Positions 27,443 to 38,183 of a stretch of DNA of 58,080 nt are shown here, piece by piece. The notes below the pieces were generated by a model, which saw only the letters and a program-made list of their open reading frames with translations, did no database searches and was not told where the DNA came from. Every line of letters begins with the position of its first letter. Within the stretch, counting starts at the first letter, position 1. The stretch comes from Rhodobacteraceae bacterium UBA6236 (GTDB lineage: Bacteria > Pseudomonadota > Alphaproteobacteria > Rhodobacterales > Rhodobacteraceae). A program made the position numbers and the translations under genes. The stretch spans positions 1-58,080 of the forward strand of contig DJWG01000040.1 of NCBI GenBank assembly GCA_002440945.1, written 5' to 3'.

Positions 27443-28150
27443 ATGTCGATGCTGAAGACCTGGAGCGGGGCAACCGTTATGGCCCTCGCCCTCGCCGGAG
27501 GCGCAAGCGCCGAAACCGACGCAAGCAAATCCAAGGAACCGACCGCGCAAATGACCGGCACTCTGGCCGCGCTCTTGGGTCAGGAAAAAACCGGGATGAG
27601 CGGGGTTTCCCCCGACCGTATGCAGGCCATCGTGGCGCCCGCCGAAAAGCTGGCCGCCGCCCCGACAAAGACCAAGCCCAGCAAGGATCGTCCCGCAGCG
27701 CCGACCTATGATGCGGCCTGGCTTGCCTCGCAGCCCGCCGCGCGCAGCGATGCGCAGTTCCGCTGCCTTGCGACCGCATTGTATTTCGAGGCGCGCGGTG
27801 AATCGATCCGCGGTCAGGCCGCCGTGGCCGAGGTGATCCTGAACCGCGCCGATCTGCCGAGCTATCCGAATTCGATCTGCGGCGTCGTCAATCAGACCGG
27901 GTCGGGCGGATGCGCGTTTTCCTATGTCTGCGACGGACGCCCCGATGCGGTGAATGACCGCGCCGCCTGGGACCGCGCGATGCGGGTCGCGGCCGCGATG
28001 ATGGCGGGCGCGCCACGCCTGCTGACGGAAGGCGCCACGCATTTCCACACGCCGTCGGTCCGTCCGACCTGGTCGCGGCAGTTTGCCCATACCGCCACCA
28101 TCGGCGCGCATATCTTCTATCGCCAGCCGCTGCGGACCGCGATGAACTGA
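27443..28150 (+). CDS. Cell wall hydrolase, SleB-type
   Basis: A 235-residue exported peptidoglycan hydrolase. A signal peptide covers about residues 1-24 (ending GGASAE), then a disordered Ala/Lys/Pro-rich region to about 95. The hydrolase_2 (SleB) domain follows, with the catalytic glutamate in TALYFEARGES near residue 117 and the GGCAFSYVCDGRP and THFHTPSVRPTW segments near its end. SleB-type proteins are lytic transglycosylases or amidases acting on the cell wall. ATG 27443 follows AGGA by 7 bases. The 197-base upstream leader contains two hairpins annotated separately. Confidence 0.9.
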   Translation: MSMLKTWSGATVMALALAGGASAETDASKSKEPTAQMTGTLAALLGQEKTGMSGVSPDRMQAIVAPAEKLAAAPTKTKPSKDRPAAPTYDAAWLASQPAARSDAQFRCLATALYFEARGESIRGQAAVAEVILNRADLPSYPNSICGVVNQTGSGGCAFSYVCDGRPDAVNDRAAWDRAMRVAAAMMAGAPRLLTEGATHFHTPSVRPTWSRQFAHTATIGAHIFYRQPLRTAMN

Positions 28151-28270
28151 CGGGGCCCGCTACGCCGGACTTCGGCGTCGTGCTTGTGCGGTAATGCAGC
28201 GGTTCCGGCTGTATTCTTGGCCCGGCTGTCCTTATATCCTGTCGCAAGACGCAAAGATAAGGGCCTGCCC

Positions 28271-29185
28271 ATGACCACAGATATTCGCCTGGCCTTCGGC
28301 CATCCCGAGGAACGGGCAGAAGCCTCGGCAGGCGGCGATCCGCGCGACCGGCTGTCCTTGCGCGATCACATCGTTGAGGCGGATATCGGCGCCTTCCAGC
28401 AGGAACGCGGCCAGAAACAGCGCCTGCGCTTCAACATCGTGGTCGAGGTGGTGCCGCAGTCGGCGCCCATCGACGATGACGTGGACCGCATCCTGTCTTA
28501 CGACCGGATCGCCGAAGCCATCGCCCATGAACTGGCGGCCGAACGGCTGAACCTTCTGGAAACGCTGGCGGAGCGGGTGGCCGAACGCATCCTCCATTCC
28601 CCGCAAGCCATGCGGGTCTTCGTCCGGGTCGAAAAGCTTGACCGTGGCCCCGGCGCGCTGGGGGTGGAAATCGTCCGGTCGCGGGCGGCGGTGCCGACGC
28701 AGGCCACCGCCGATGACGGGTCGGAAACCGCGCTGCATCCGGTGGTCGCCTATCTGGACAACGCAACCATTGCCGCAGCCGACCTTGCCCGACGCCTTGA
28801 TGCGCTGGCCGCACGCGGCCTGCCGGTGATCCTGACCGTGGGCCTGCCGGAGTTTCCGCGCGCCGTCACCGGCCACCGCCCGACCCAGCGCCGCATCGAC
28901 CTTCTGGCGATCGAGCAGAACGCCTGGGCTCTTGCCGCCCGCGATGACCGCTGCGTGGTGGTCGGGACGCGGACGGAAATCGACTGGGCGATGAAGCATG
29001 GCAAGATGATCGTCTGGGCGCCCTCGAAGATCGTTCTGGATACGCCCGACGGCCCGAAAGCCGCCAGCGACGACGGTCTGGCGCTGGCGCTCTGGCTGGC
29101 CGAGACGATGGCCGCGACCGAGCTTGTCGTTCACGGACCTGTTTCCGTTCCGGCAGGAAGCCGCGTGCCGGTGGTCACCGGCTGA
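28271..29185 (+). CDS. folB: Dihydroneopterin aldolase with additional C-terminal domain
   Basis: A 304-residue protein. Residues about 25-135 form a dihydroneopterin aldolase domain, which cleaves dihydroneopterin to 6-hydroxymethyl-dihydropterin in folate synthesis. Compared with E. coli FolB, the catalytic glutamate (IGAFQQERGQKQ), tyrosine (ILSYDRIAEA) and lysine (VRVEKLDRGPGALG) are all retained. The remaining 160 residues are an extra domain absent from E. coli FolB (about 120 residues). Its end, DDGLALALWLAETMAATELVV, recalls the C-terminal lobe of amino-acid-kinase-fold proteins; that is inference only. folP follows 94 bases downstream. ATG 28271 is preferred, since the longer frame from 28184 is not conserved-looking. 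Confidence 0.88.
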   Translation: MTTDIRLAFGHPEERAEASAGGDPRDRLSLRDHIVEADIGAFQQERGQKQRLRFNIVVEVVPQSAPIDDDVDRILSYDRIAEAIAHELAAERLNLLETLAERVAERILHSPQAMRVFVRVEKLDRGPGALGVEIVRSRAAVPTQATADDGSETALHPVVAYLDNATIAAADLARRLDALAARGLPVILTVGLPEFPRAVTGHRPTQRRIDLLAIEQNAWALAARDDRCVVVGTRTEIDWAMKHGKMIVWAPSKIVLDTPDGPKAASDDGLALALWLAETMAATELVVHGPVSVPAGSRVPVVTG

Positions 29186-29279
29186 CGGGCGGCGCTTGCC
29201 AAGCGCGCCATTCCGCAGCAAGAACACCGGCCAAGGCGCTGACGCCGCACGGCGGAGGCAGACACCAAGATATGGCCCC

Positions 29280-30293
29280 ATGATCCTGTACCGCCCCATC
29301 GCGCAATGCGATCCCGTCCGCCCCGACCATGCCCTGACGCTTGCGGGCGGCTGGTGCTGGTTCACCCACGCCGAGGTTCTGGTGAAGGGCGGCTCGGAAG
29401 GGCTGATCCCCGCCGCCGATATTCCGGCGGATGTGCGGGACCGGCTGACGGCGCCGCGCGCGGAACTTCTGGGCCTGACGATGGACGCGCCGCGGCTCAT
29501 GGGGATTCTCAACGTGACGCCCGACAGCTTTTCCGATGGCGGCCGGTTCGACCGGCCCGAAGCCGCCCTGGCGCAGGCCCGGGCGCTGGCGGGGGCAGGG
29601 GCCGACATCCTCGACATCGGCGGAGAAAGCACGCGGCCCGGTTCGGACGAGGTGCCGGTGGCCGAGGAAACCGCCCGCACCGCCCCGGTGATCGCCGCCC
29701 TTCGGGCCGAGGGGCTGTGCACCCCGATTTCCATCGACACGCGGAAGGCGGCGGTTGCCGAGGCAGCAGTGGCCGCAGGCGCCGGGATGGTCAACGACGT
29801 CGCCGCGATGACCTTCGATCCGTGCATGGCCGAAGTGACGGCGGCGACAGGGGCGGACCTGTGCCTCATGCATTTCAAGGGCGAACCGAAGACCATGCAG
29901 GTCGCGCCCAGCTACGAAGACGTGACGCTTGAGGTCTATGCCTTCCTTGAGGAACGCATCCGTGCCGCCGAGGCCGCGGGCATTCCGCGGCAGCGGATCT
30001 GCGTCGATCCCGGCATAGGCTTCGGAAAGACCATCGCGCATAACCTGACGCTGATCCGCAACCTGTCGGTCTTTCACGGCCTTGGCTGCCCGATCCTTCT
30101 GGGTGTGTCGCGCAAGCGCTTCATCGGCACCATCGCGGGCCTGTCTGATGCTGCCGCCCGCGATCCCGGCACCCAGGCGATCCTGCTGGCCGGCGTGGCG
30201 CAGGGCGCGCAGATCCACCGCATTCACGACGTTTCCGGCGCCCGTCAGGCGCTGTCGATCTGGCGCGCCATCAACGAGGGATATCAGCCATGA
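29280..30293 (+). CDS. folP: Dihydropteroate synthase
   Basis: A 337-residue dihydropteroate synthase, which condenses hydroxymethyl-dihydropterin diphosphate with p-aminobenzoate; it is the sulfonamide target. The core motifs are intact: [14 protein letters not shown] near residue 76, [11 protein letters not shown] near 115, [22 protein letters not shown] near 243 and [10 protein letters not shown] near 274. A 70-residue N-terminal extension precedes the barrel, longer than in E. coli (282 residues). It overlaps glmM by 4 bases and follows folB, so folB-folP-glmM probably forms one transcript. Confidence 0.96.
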   Translation: MILYRPIAQCDPVRPDHALTLAGGWCWFTHAEVLVKGGSEGLIPAADIPADVRDRLTAPRAELLGLTMDAPRLMGILNVTPDSFSDGGRFDRPEAALAQARALAGAGADILDIGGESTRPGSDEVPVAEETARTAPVIAALRAEGLCTPISIDTRKAAVAEAAVAAGAGMVNDVAAMTFDPCMAEVTAATGADLCLMHFKGEPKTMQVAPSYEDVTLEVYAFLEERIRAAEAAGIPRQRICVDPGIGFGKTIAHNLTLIRNLSVFHGLGCPILLGVSRKRFIGTIAGLSDAAARDPGTQAILLAGVAQGAQIHRIHDVSGARQALSIWRAINEGYQP

Positions 30294-31633
30294 CCCGCAA
30301 GCTTTTCGGCACCGACGGGGTGCGCGGCACAGCCAATACCTATCCGATGACCGCCGAGATGGCGCTGCGCCTTGGCGCGGCGGCGGGGCGCTACTTCCGC
30401 ACCGATGGCCGCAACCGGCATCGCGTCGTCATCGGCAAGGATACCCGCCTGTCGGGCTACATGCTGGAAACCGCGCTGACGGCGGGGCTGACCTCGACGG
30501 GGATGAACGTCCTGCTCCTGGGCCCGGTGCCGACTCCGGCGGTCGGGTTCCTCACCCGCTCGATGCGGGCCGATCTGGGGATCATGATCTCGGCCAGCCA
30601 CAACCCGGCCCACGACAACGGCATCAAGTTCTTCGGCCCCGATGGCTTCAAGCTGTCGGACGAGGCGGAAACCGCGATCGAGACGATTGTCGGCGGCACT
30701 GTCGACCCGGCCCAGCCGCAGAACATCGGACGCGCCAAGCGGATCGACGACGGCCTCGGGCGCTACATCGAATATGCCAAGACCACGTTCCCGGCCAAGG
30801 GCCAGCTTTCGGGTCTGAAGGTCGTGATCGACTGCGCCAATGGCGCCGCCTACAAGGCCGCGCCGCAGGTGCTGTGGGAACTGGGCGCCGAAGTCGTGCC
30901 GGTGGGCGTGGACCCGAATGGCCTCAACATCAATGAAAATTGCGGATCGACCCATACCCAGACGGCCGCCGAGGCGGTGGTGGCCCATGGCGCGGACCTG
31001 GGGATCTGCCTTGACGGCGATGCCGACCGGGTGATGATCCTTGACGAGACCGGCCGCGTGGCGGATGGCGACCAGATCATGGCGCTTCTGGCCGACCGCT
31101 GGGCCAATGCCGGGCGGCTGACCGGCGGCGCGCTGGTGGCGACCGTCATGTCGAACCTTGGCCTTGAGCGGTTCGTCACCGGACGCGGGCTCAGGCTCGA
31201 GCGGACGGCGGTGGGCGACCGCTATGTCGTCGAACGGATGCGGGAAGGCGGCTTCAACCTTGGTGGCGAACAATCGGGCCACATCGTCATGACCGATTAT
31301 GCGACCACCGGAGACGGGCTGATCGCGGGCCTGCAGTTCCTTGCCGCGATGGCCGAAACCGGTCGTCCGGCCTCTGAGCTGGTGCGGCAGTTCGAGACCG
31401 TTCCGCAGATGCTGAAGAACGTCCGCTACGGGGCAGGGCAGGAGCCGCTGGCCGATCCGGCGGTGAAGGCGGCGATTTCGGAGGCCGAGGCGCGGCTGAA
31501 TGGCACCGGGCGGCTTTTGATCCGCAAATCCGGGACCGAGCCCTTGATCCGCGTCATGGCCGAGGCCGAGGATGAGGCGCTTTTATCCGAGGTCGTGAGC
31601 GAAATCGTCGGCGCGGTCGAGCGCGCGGTCTAG
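30290..31633 (+). CDS. glmM: Phosphoglucosamine mutase
   Basis: A 447-residue alpha-D-phosphohexomutase that converts glucosamine-6-phosphate to glucosamine-1-phosphate on the way to UDP-GlcNAc. The active-site phosphoserine is Ser103 in [13 protein letters not shown]. The magnesium loop DGDADR is near residue 244 and the sugar-phosphate loop [12 protein letters not shown] is close to the C-terminus. Start overlaps the folP stop (ATGA), a strong sign of translational coupling. The gene is followed 27 bases later by an intergenic repeat hairpin. Confidence 0.97.
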   Translation: MTRKLFGTDGVRGTANTYPMTAEMALRLGAAAGRYFRTDGRNRHRVVIGKDTRLSGYMLETALTAGLTSTGMNVLLLGPVPTPAVGFLTRSMRADLGIMISASHNPAHDNGIKFFGPDGFKLSDEAETAIETIVGGTVDPAQPQNIGRAKRIDDGLGRYIEYAKTTFPAKGQLSGLKVVIDCANGAAYKAAPQVLWELGAEVVPVGVDPNGLNINENCGSTHTQTAAEAVVAHGADLGICLDGDADRVMILDETGRVADGDQIMALLADRWANAGRLTGGALVATVMSNLGLERFVTGRGLRLERTAVGDRYVVERMREGGFNLGGEQSGHIVMTDYATTGDGLIAGLQFLAAMAETGRPASELVRQFETVPQMLKNVRYGAGQEPLADPAVKAAISEAEARLNGTGRLLIRKSGTEPLIRVMAEAEDEALLSEVVSEIVGAVERAV

Positions 31634-31660
31634 GTTCCTTGGGCCTGCAGCTGGCGGCCG

Positions 31661-31712
31661 CCGGGGGTTTCACACCCCCGGACCCCCGTGGGATATTTTC
31701 GCCAAGATGAAG
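31661..31712 (+). repeat. Intergenic repeat copy A (hairpin plus GGGATATTT-CCAAGATGAAG tail)
   Basis: CCGGGGG (31661-31667) and CCCCCGG (31675-31681) form a hairpin, followed by GACCCCCGTGGGATATTTT and the tail CGCCAAGATGAAGG. Closely related elements occur five more times in this window, always between genes. Here it follows glmM. Confidence 0.8.
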
Positions 31713-31791
31713 GCTGCGGCCGGATAAGGGGGGCGTCTGGACAGTATGGAATGCCGGACTTGATCGGGTGGGCTTCGGGCCTTACTTCGGC

Positions 31792-31807
31792 GAATGAATG
31801 TTCATTC
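31792..31807. promoter_or_regulatory. Palindromic operator, probably for the adjacent TetR repressor
   Basis: GAATGAATGTTCATTC is a perfect palindrome (7-bp arms with the 2-base centre TG) ending 19 bases before the tetR start codon. Such palindromes at the head of TetR-RND operons are typical autoregulatory sites. Confidence 0.75.
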
Positions 31808-31826
31808 ACTGTCTGGATGAGTTTCC

Positions 31827-32504
31827 ATGAACATGCCTGCCGGTCGACTTGACGAACATGCGGCCCAGCATGACCTGCGCCAGATCGGTATCCTGGCGGC
31901 GGTGAAGGGGGCCTTTCTCGAACATGGCCTCGAAGGCGCCTCGATGCAGGATCTTGCCCGCGCGGCGGGGATGAGCGCGGGGAACTTTTATCGGTATTTT
32001 CCGTCGAAGGCGGTGCTGATCGAGGCGCTGGTCGAGGTTGAACTGACGCGCTTGCAGGCCGATTTCGGCACCTTCCTGCAGACAGGCGATCTGATGGGCA
32101 CCGTGCGCCAGGCGCTTCAGGCCCGGCTGGAGGATCGCGGCTGTCTGATGTGGGAGGATATCGAGGTCGCGGCGACCCGGTCGCCCGAGATCGCCGCCAT
32201 CGTCAGGCGGTTCGAAACGGCGGTTCTGGGCTGTCTGACCGAGGTCTTCGCGGGGCTGTCCGGCCTGTCGAAACCCGAGGCCGAGCGGGAATTTTCGGCG
32301 CATGGCCTGCTGCTTCTGGAGCTGTTCAAGGACATGGTCGCCAATTGTTCGCCAAATCGGCCATTGGGGCGCTGGCAACCTTCGCTGCAGAAGCAGCTTC
32401 AGGATCTGATCTTTCGGCAGATCGAAGGAATTTTTGACGAAGTGCGATGCTACAAGTCCGAAGGGCAGGCGGGCATTTCCGGGGTGGAGGCTGCGGGTCG
32501 ATGA
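31827..32504 (+). CDS. TetR/AcrR family transcriptional repressor
   Basis: A 225-residue TetR-family regulator. The DNA-binding domain spans about residues 20-65, with the helix-turn-helix in GASMQDLARAAGMSAGNFYRYFPSK. The C-terminal ligand domain is variable, as usual. Its stop overlaps the start of the membrane fusion protein gene by 4 bases (ATGA), so it is the first gene of an RND efflux operon. It probably represses that operon through the palindrome just upstream. The inducing ligand is unknown. Confidence 0.92.
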   Translation: MNMPAGRLDEHAAQHDLRQIGILAAVKGAFLEHGLEGASMQDLARAAGMSAGNFYRYFPSKAVLIEALVEVELTRLQADFGTFLQTGDLMGTVRQALQARLEDRGCLMWEDIEVAATRSPEIAAIVRRFETAVLGCLTEVFAGLSGLSKPEAEREFSAHGLLLLELFKDMVANCSPNRPLGRWQPSLQKQLQDLIFRQIEGIFDEVRCYKSEGQAGISGVEAAGR

Positions 32505-33739
32505 AACATGGGCCGATAGGAACGCTCCGCCGGATGACGCGGGCCGGGATGACGATGGGCCGGGGGCTGCTTCTGGTCGGCCTTGCGGGGCTGGCATTCG
32601 CGCCCGAAGGCGTGCGCGCCGCCGACACGGCGGAAACCGCGGCCCCGCGGGAGGCGGTTTTGCCGACGATCACGGTCGTGCAGGTCACCAAGCGGCATCT
32701 GCGCGACGTGGTCCGGGCCTCGGGGCTGGTGCAGCCGCAGGAAACCGTCTTCGTCCAGCCGGAGATCGAGGGCCAGGCGACCGAGGTGTTGCGCGCCGAT
32801 GTGGGCGATGTGGTTGCCGCCGGTGCGGTGCTGGCCGAGCTTTCGGATCGCTCGCTCCAGTTGCAGAAGGGGCAGCTGGTGGCGGTGAAGACTGCGGCCC
32901 GCGCCGCCGTCGCGCAGGCCGAGGCGCAGATCCTGGAAGCCAAGGCCGCCGCCGACGAGGCGCTGCGGGTCAATGAACGGACGAAGGCGCTGAAGGCGCA
33001 GGGCACGGCGTCGCAGGCGCAGGCGGATCAGGCGCAGGCCGCAGCCACCGCGGCGACCAGCCGGCTTTCCGCCGCGACGCAGGGCCAGGCGGCCGCGGCG
33101 GCGCAACTGGCCCAGGCCGAAGCGCAGCTTGAGAACATAGAATTGCAGTTGCGGCGCACTCGTGTGACGGCACCGGTGTCGGGCCGGATCGTGGCGCGCA
33201 ATGCCACTGTCGGCGCCATCGCCAGCGCGGCCGGGCAGCCGATGTTTACCCTGATCCGCGATGACCGGCTGGAACTGCGCGCCGATGTGGCCGAAGCCGA
33301 TGTGACGCGGCTTGCGCCGGGGCAGCCCGCGACGCTGCGCGTGATCGGCGGGCCGGTGGTCAAGGGAGAGGTGCGTCTGGTCGAGCCGGGGATCGACACG
33401 GTCACCCGGCTGGGAAGCGTGCGGATCGCCATCGACGCGGCAGAGGCGCCCGCGCTGCGCGACGGCATGTTCGCCGAGGCCGAGATCGTCGTGGCCGAGC
33501 GGGACGGGCTGGCCCTGCCGGTGACCGCCGTCGCCGGGGGCGGCAATGGCCCCACGGTCATGAAGGTGCTTGACGGTGTGGTTTCGCGTGTTCCGGTGCG
33601 CGTGGGGATCCGCGACGGCAGCTTTGTCGAAGTGACCGAGGGGGCGCTGGAACGCGATCTGGTCGTCCTGAAGGCCGGGGCCTTCGTGCGGGACGGCGAT
33701 CATGTGCGCCCGATCCAGCCCGCGCCCGTGACGAACTGA
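32501..33739 (+). CDS. RND efflux periplasmic adaptor (membrane fusion protein)
   Basis: A 412-residue periplasmic adaptor that links an RND pump to an outer-membrane channel. A signal-like hydrophobic segment (about residues 17-38, GRGLLLVGLAGLAFAPEGVRAAD) leads into a lipoyl/barrel region. An Ala/Gln-rich coiled-coil hairpin (about 125-215), a beta-barrel and a membrane-proximal domain follow, with LRRTRVTAPVSGRIVARN near 220. The start overlaps the tetR stop, and the pump gene follows after 9 bases. Internal ATGs at codons 12, 17 and 19 are possible alternative starts. Confidence 0.93.
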   Translation: MKHGPIGTLRRMTRAGMTMGRGLLLVGLAGLAFAPEGVRAADTAETAAPREAVLPTITVVQVTKRHLRDVVRASGLVQPQETVFVQPEIEGQATEVLRADVGDVVAAGAVLAELSDRSLQLQKGQLVAVKTAARAAVAQAEAQILEAKAAADEALRVNERTKALKAQGTASQAQADQAQAAATAATSRLSAATQGQAAAAAQLAQAEAQLENIELQLRRTRVTAPVSGRIVARNATVGAIASAAGQPMFTLIRDDRLELRADVAEADVTRLAPGQPATLRVIGGPVVKGEVRLVEPGIDTVTRLGSVRIAIDAAEAPALRDGMFAEAEIVVAERDGLALPVTAVAGGGNGPTVMKVLDGVVSRVPVRVGIRDGSFVEVTEGALERDLVVLKAGAFVRDGDHVRPIQPAPVTN

Positions 33740-33748
33740 GGACCGGTC

Positions 33749-36700
33749 ATGAACTTTTCAGCCTGGTCGATCCGAAATCCCATCGCGCCGATCCTGGCCT
33801 TTGTCCTTCTGATGGTCATGGGCTGGCAGTCCTTCAACAGCCTGCCGGTCACCCGTTTCCCCAATATCGACATCCCTCTGGTGGCGGTGTCCGTCGTCCA
33901 GCCCGGCGCCGCTCCGGCTGAAATGGAGGCGCAGGTCACCAAGGAAATCGAAGATGCCGTGGCCGGGATTTCCGGGGTGAAGAACGTCTTTTCTTCGGTC
34001 GCGGACGGGCTTTCCACCACTTCGGTCGAGTTCCGGCTGGAGGTGCCGACCGACAAGGCGGTGCAGGATGTGAAGGACGCGGTCGACCGCATCCGGTCTG
34101 ACCTGCCCGCAGGGATTGAAGCGCCAATCGTCACCCGGATCGACGTCGAGGGTCAGGCGATCATGACCTTTGCCGTGGGCTCGGCCGACATGTCGCTGGA
34201 GGACCTGTCGTGGTTCGTCGATGACAAGGTGAAACGCGCGCTTCAGGGGCGCCCCGGCATCGGCCGGATCGACCGTTACGGCGGGGCGGATCGGGAAATC
34301 AGGATCGAGCTTGACCCGCTGCGCCTTGACAGTTTCGGCATCACCGCGGCGGCCGTGAACCAGCAGGTGCGGCTGACCAATGCCAATCTTGGGTCCGGCC
34401 GCGCCTCGCTTGGCGGATCGGAACAGGCGATCCGGGTCCTGGGCGATGCCTCGGATGCGGCGCGGCTGTCGGACACGACCATCGCGCTGGGTGGCGGGCG
34501 CTTCGTCAAGCTGGGCGAGCTCGGCCAGGTCATCGACACCTATGAAGAGCCGCGGTCGTTTTCGCGGCTGGACGGCGATCCGGTCGTCACCTTCGCGGTT
34601 TTCAAGTCGAAAGGCGCCTCCGAGGTCAGCGTGGCCGAGACGGTGAATGCGATGCTTGATCAGGTGCGGGCCGAAAACCCCGGCGTCGAGATCCGCATGG
34701 TCGACGACACGGTCTTCTACACCTACGGGAACTACGAATCCGCCCTCCATACCCTGATGGAGGGCGCGGCGCTGGCGGTGCTCGTCGTGTTCCTGTTCCT
34801 GCGCAACTGGCGCGCTACGCTGATTTCGGCGATGGCGCTGCCGCTGTCGGCCATCCCCACCTTCTATGTGATGGATTTGCTGGGCTTCTCGCTTAATCTG
34901 GTGAGCTTTCTGGCGATCACGCTGGCGACCGGCATCCTGGTCGATGACGCGATTGTCGAGATCGAGAACATCGCCCGCCATATCCGCATGGGGAAGACGC
35001 CCTACCGCGCCGCGATCGATGCCGCGGATGAAATCGGCCTTGCGGTGATCGCAACCACCATGACCATCGTCGCCGTCTTCGTGCCGGTGTCGTTCATGCC
35101 GGGGATTCCAGGCCAGTATTTCCGGCAATTCGGCCTGACGGTGGCGATATCGGTCCTGTTCTCGCTTCTGGTGGCGCGGCTTATCACGCCCTTGATGGCG
35201 GCCTACCTCATGCGCACCAAGGATGCGGCCGATCACGGGGCGCATGGCGAAGCCTGGGCGATGCGCGGCTATCTGGCGCTGATGCGCCGCAGCCTCAATC
35301 ACCGCTATCTGACGCTGGTCATCGCGCTTGCCGTGCTTGCGGTGTCGGTCTTCTTCATGGCGCGCGTTCCCGGGGCCTTCATGCCGCCCGAGGATGTCTC
35401 GCGCATCTCGATCAGCGTCGAGCTGCCGCCGGGGTCGAGCCTTGCCGACACCGAACGCGCCACCGACGCCATGCAGGCGCGGCTGAAGGGGATGAAGGGC
35501 GTGCAGTCGGTCTTCATCCTTGGCGGGTCGTCGCCCAAGGGCGATCTCGACATCCGCCGCGCCTCGGTGACGCTGGTGCTGGAACGGCTGGATCATTCGC
35601 TGCTGCGGCGGATTTCGGAACTTCTGTCGCGGGTTCCGGTCGTGGGTCGGTTGGTGCCACAGGTCGAAGCCAGGGGCCGCCTGCGCCCGCAAGAAGACAT
35701 CGAGGCCGAAGCCTTCGAACGCCTGGCCGGTGTGCCCGACATCCGCGCCTCGAAGCTGAACGACCGGGGGGAACGTGACATTTCCTATTCGGTCATGTCG
35801 AACAATGAGGCGGCCCTGAACGAGGCGGTCGCGCGTCTGGAAGTCGCGCTGCGGGCCGAGCCGCTTCTGGCCAACGTCGCCTCGGAAGGCGCGCTGCCCC
35901 GGCCCGAGGTGCATGTGACCCCGCGTCTGGACGAAGCGGCGCGGTTGGGGGTCACGACGGCGGCGATTTCGGAAACCGTTCGGGTGGCCACCATCGGTGA
36001 TGTGGACGCGGCGCTGGCGAAGGTGTCGCTGGATGGGCGCCAGATCCCGGTCCGGGTGCAGTTGCAGGGCGCGATCAAGGACGACCTGTCACGGCTTTCG
36101 GCGCTGCGGGTGCCGACGTCGAACGGCAAGACGGTGCCGCTTTCGACCGTGGCCGACCTGACCCTGTCCGAAGGGCCAAGCTTCGTCGACCGCCAGAACC
36201 GCGAGAGGCGCGCCACCATCGGCGCGAACCTGCCCGTCGGCGTGCCACAAGGCACGGCCACCGCCCGCTTCGAAGAGATCGTTCAGGCGACCGAACTTCC
36301 GGCGGGCGTCCGCATCATCCCCGCAGGCGACGCCGAGGTGATGAAGGAGATGAACCAGAGCTTCGTGAACGCCATGATCATGGGGCTGATGCTGGTGCTC
36401 ACGGTGCTCATCTTGCTGTTCGGTTCGGTCATCCAGCCCTTCACCATCCTCTTTTCGCTTCCGCTCGCCATCGGCGGCGTCGCCATGGCGCTGATCCTGA
36501 CCGGCTATTCGGTGTCCATGCCGGTGATGATCGGGATGCTGATGCTGATGGGAATCGTGACGAAGAACGCGATCCTGCTTGTGGACTTCGCCATCGAGAT
36601 GATCGCGCAAGGCAAGACCCGGGTCGAGGCGATGCTGGAGGCCGGCCACAAGCGGGCGCAGCCGATCGTCATGACCTCGATCGCGATGTCGGCGGGGATG

Positions 36701-37033
36701 ATGCCTTCGGCCCTTGGCGTGGGCGAGGGCGGCGCTTTCCGCGCGCCGATGGCGACGGCGGTGATCGGCGGGATCATCGTCTCGACGGTGCTGAGCCTCG
36801 TGGTCGTGCCGTCCTTCTTCCTGATCATGGATGACCTGCAACGCGGGTTGGCGCGGCTGTTCCGGGGCATCGTCGGCCCGAAGGAGGCCGAGCCCCAGCC
36901 GACCGATCCGCTGGTGCTGACCAATATGGTGGTCGCTGGACGCGCCGAGGTGCAGGCGCTGGCGGAACGGGTCGAGGCGCTGGAAGGTGCCACGCGCCCC
37001 AAGCAGGGGCCGAAGATCCAGGCGGCGGAATAG
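33749..37033 (+). CDS. RND multidrug efflux permease (AcrB/HAE1 family)
   Basis: A 1094-residue proton-driven inner-membrane pump of the resistance-nodulation-division superfamily. It shows the usual duplicated architecture: TM1 near residue 15, a large periplasmic loop, TM2-6 from about 335, TM7 near 530, a second loop and TM8-12 from about 875. The proton-relay aspartate pair is in [12 protein letters not shown] near residue 400, and a lysine equivalent lies in the [12 protein letters not shown] helix. It completes the tetR-adaptor-pump operon and ends at a strong terminator. No outer-membrane channel gene is present, so a shared TolC-like protein is expected elsewhere. Substrates are unknown. 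Confidence 0.95.
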   Translation: MNFSAWSIRNPIAPILAFVLLMVMGWQSFNSLPVTRFPNIDIPLVAVSVVQPGAAPAEMEAQVTKEIEDAVAGISGVKNVFSSVADGLSTTSVEFRLEVPTDKAVQDVKDAVDRIRSDLPAGIEAPIVTRIDVEGQAIMTFAVGSADMSLEDLSWFVDDKVKRALQGRPGIGRIDRYGGADREIRIELDPLRLDSFGITAAAVNQQVRLTNANLGSGRASLGGSEQAIRVLGDASDAARLSDTTIALGGGRFVKLGELGQVIDTYEEPRSFSRLDGDPVVTFAVFKSKGASEVSVAETVNAMLDQVRAENPGVEIRMVDDTVFYTYGNYESALHTLMEGAALAVLVVFLFLRNWRATLISAMALPLSAIPTFYVMDLLGFSLNLVSFLAITLATGILVDDAIVEIENIARHIRMGKTPYRAAIDAADEIGLAVIATTMTIVAVFVPVSFMPGIPGQYFRQFGLTVAISVLFSLLVARLITPLMAAYLMRTKDAADHGAHGEAWAMRGYLALMRRSLNHRYLTLVIALAVLAVSVFFMARVPGAFMPPEDVSRISISVELPPGSSLADTERATDAMQARLKGMKGVQSVFILGGSSPKGDLDIRRASVTLVLERLDHSLLRRISELLSRVPVVGRLVPQVEARGRLRPQEDIEAEAFERLAGVPDIRASKLNDRGERDISYSVMSNNEAALNEAVARLEVALRAEPLLANVASEGALPRPEVHVTPRLDEAARLGVTTAAISETVRVATIGDVDAALAKVSLDGRQIPVRVQLQGAIKDDLSRLSALRVPTSNGKTVPLSTVADLTLSEGPSFVDRQNRERRATIGANLPVGVPQGTATARFEEIVQATELPAGVRIIPAGDAEVMKEMNQSFVNAMIMGLMLVLTVLILLFGSVIQPFTILFSLPLAIGGVAMALILTGYSVSMPVMIGMLMLMGIVTKNAILLVDFAIEMIAQGKTRVEAMLEAGHKRAQPIVMTSIAMSAGMMPSALGVGEGGAFRAPMATAVIGGIIVSTVLSLVVVPSFFLIMDDLQRGLARLFRGIVGPKEAEPQPTDPLVLTNMVVAGRAEVQALAERVEALEGATRPKQGPKIQAAE

Positions 37034-37060
37034 CGGCCGAACCTCTTGCCAGGCTGATCG

Positions 37061-37088
37061 GGCGTCCGGGCAATCGGGCGCCTTTTTT
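37061..37088 (+). terminator. Rho-independent terminator of the RND efflux operon
   Basis: GGCGTCCG pairs with CGGGCGCC (one T-G wobble) around a 6-base loop and is followed directly by TTTTTT. It lies 28 bases after the pump stop codon. Confidence 0.88.
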
Positions 37089-37191
37089 ATCGGTAAATCT
37101 CTTGCGCGAAAGGTTAAGAAGGCTTCGTAATTCGCAAAGCAGCGACGATTCCAGCGGTTATAGTCATAAAAACCACATCTGGGAGGATGTC

Positions 37192-38109
37192 ATGCCGCTT
37201 TCGATGAATCGCGAGGTCTTCATCACCTGTGCCATCACCGGTTCGGGCGGCACGCAGGACAAAAGCCCGCATGTGCCACGCAGCCCGGCCCAGATCGCGG
37301 AATCCGCCATCGCCGCGGCGAAGGCTGGCGCGGCGGTCGTCCACTGCCATGTCCGCGACCCGGAAACCGGCAAGCCCGCCCGCGATCCGGCGCTTTACCG
37401 CGAAGTCACCGAACGCATCCGCGACAGCGCGACCGACGTGGTCTTGAACCTGACGGCCGGGATGGGCGGCGATATCGTCTTCGGTTCTACCGAAAGCCCG
37501 TTCCCGGTGAACCCGAATGGCACTGACATGGTCGGCGCGACGGAACGCGTGGCCCATGTCGCCGAATGCCTGCCCGAGATCTGCACGCTGGACTGCGGCA
37601 CGATGAACTTCGCCGAAGCCGATTACGTCATGACCAATACCCCCGGCATGCTCCGCGCCATGGGCCGGATGATGACCGATCTGGGCGTCTGCCCGGAAAT
37701 CGAGGCCTTCGACACCGGCCATCTGTGGCTGGCCAAGCAGCTTGTTTCGGAAGGCGTGCTGAAATCGCCCGCTCTGGTGCAGCTGTGCATGGGCGTTCCC
37801 TGGGGGGCGCCGGACGACCTGAACACCTTCATGGCGATGGTCAACAACGTGCCTTCGGACTGGAACTGGTCGGCGTTTTCCATCGGTCGCAACGAAATGG
37901 CCTATGTCGCGGCCGCCGTGCTGGCGGGCGGCAACGTCCGGGTGGGGCTGGAAGACAACCTCTGGCTCGACAAGGGGGTGCTGGCGACTAATGCGCAACT
38001 GGTGGAACGCGCGGTCGGCATCATCGAACGGATGGGCGCCCGGGTGATCGGCCCCGCCGAGGTGCGCGAAAAGCTTGGCCTGACGAAGCGGGCGCCGCGC
38101 GCGCGCTGA
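37192..38109 (+). CDS. BKACE family beta-keto acid cleavage enzyme (3-dehydrocarnitine cleavage)
   Basis: A 305-residue TIM-barrel enzyme of the BKACE family (formerly DUF849), which condenses a beta-keto acid with acetyl-CoA to give acetoacetate and a new CoA ester. Zinc ligands are visible as His51 and His53 (VHCHVRDP), and Glu254 in GLEDNLW is the family glutamate. The next gene is a carnitine dehydrogenase fused to a thioesterase. The substrate is therefore very likely 3-dehydrocarnitine, giving betainyl-CoA and acetoacetate, as known from Sinorhizobium. ATG 37192 follows GGGAGGA closely. The gene heads a rightward operon just beyond the RND terminator; I see no convincing promoter. Confidence 0.92.
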   Translation: MPLSMNREVFITCAITGSGGTQDKSPHVPRSPAQIAESAIAAAKAGAAVVHCHVRDPETGKPARDPALYREVTERIRDSATDVVLNLTAGMGGDIVFGSTESPFPVNPNGTDMVGATERVAHVAECLPEICTLDCGTMNFAEADYVMTNTPGMLRAMGRMMTDLGVCPEIEAFDTGHLWLAKQLVSEGVLKSPALVQLCMGVPWGAPDDLNTFMAMVNNVPSDWNWSAFSIGRNEMAYVAAAVLAGGNVRVGLEDNLWLDKGVLATNAQLVERAVGIIERMGARVIGPAEVREKLGLTKRAPRAR

Positions 38110-38183
38110 CGGGCAGCGGGGCGGATGGCTCCGCTTTAACGACAGGCGCCCCTGCGGCGCGATCAGGGAAGGATGGCGTGAGA

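Noticed and set aside
37131..37164. Promoter for the carnitine operon (TTCGCA ... TATAGT)
   Set aside because: The -10-like TATAGT is fair, but the spacing to the nearest -35-like sequence is 22 bases, too long for a supported call.
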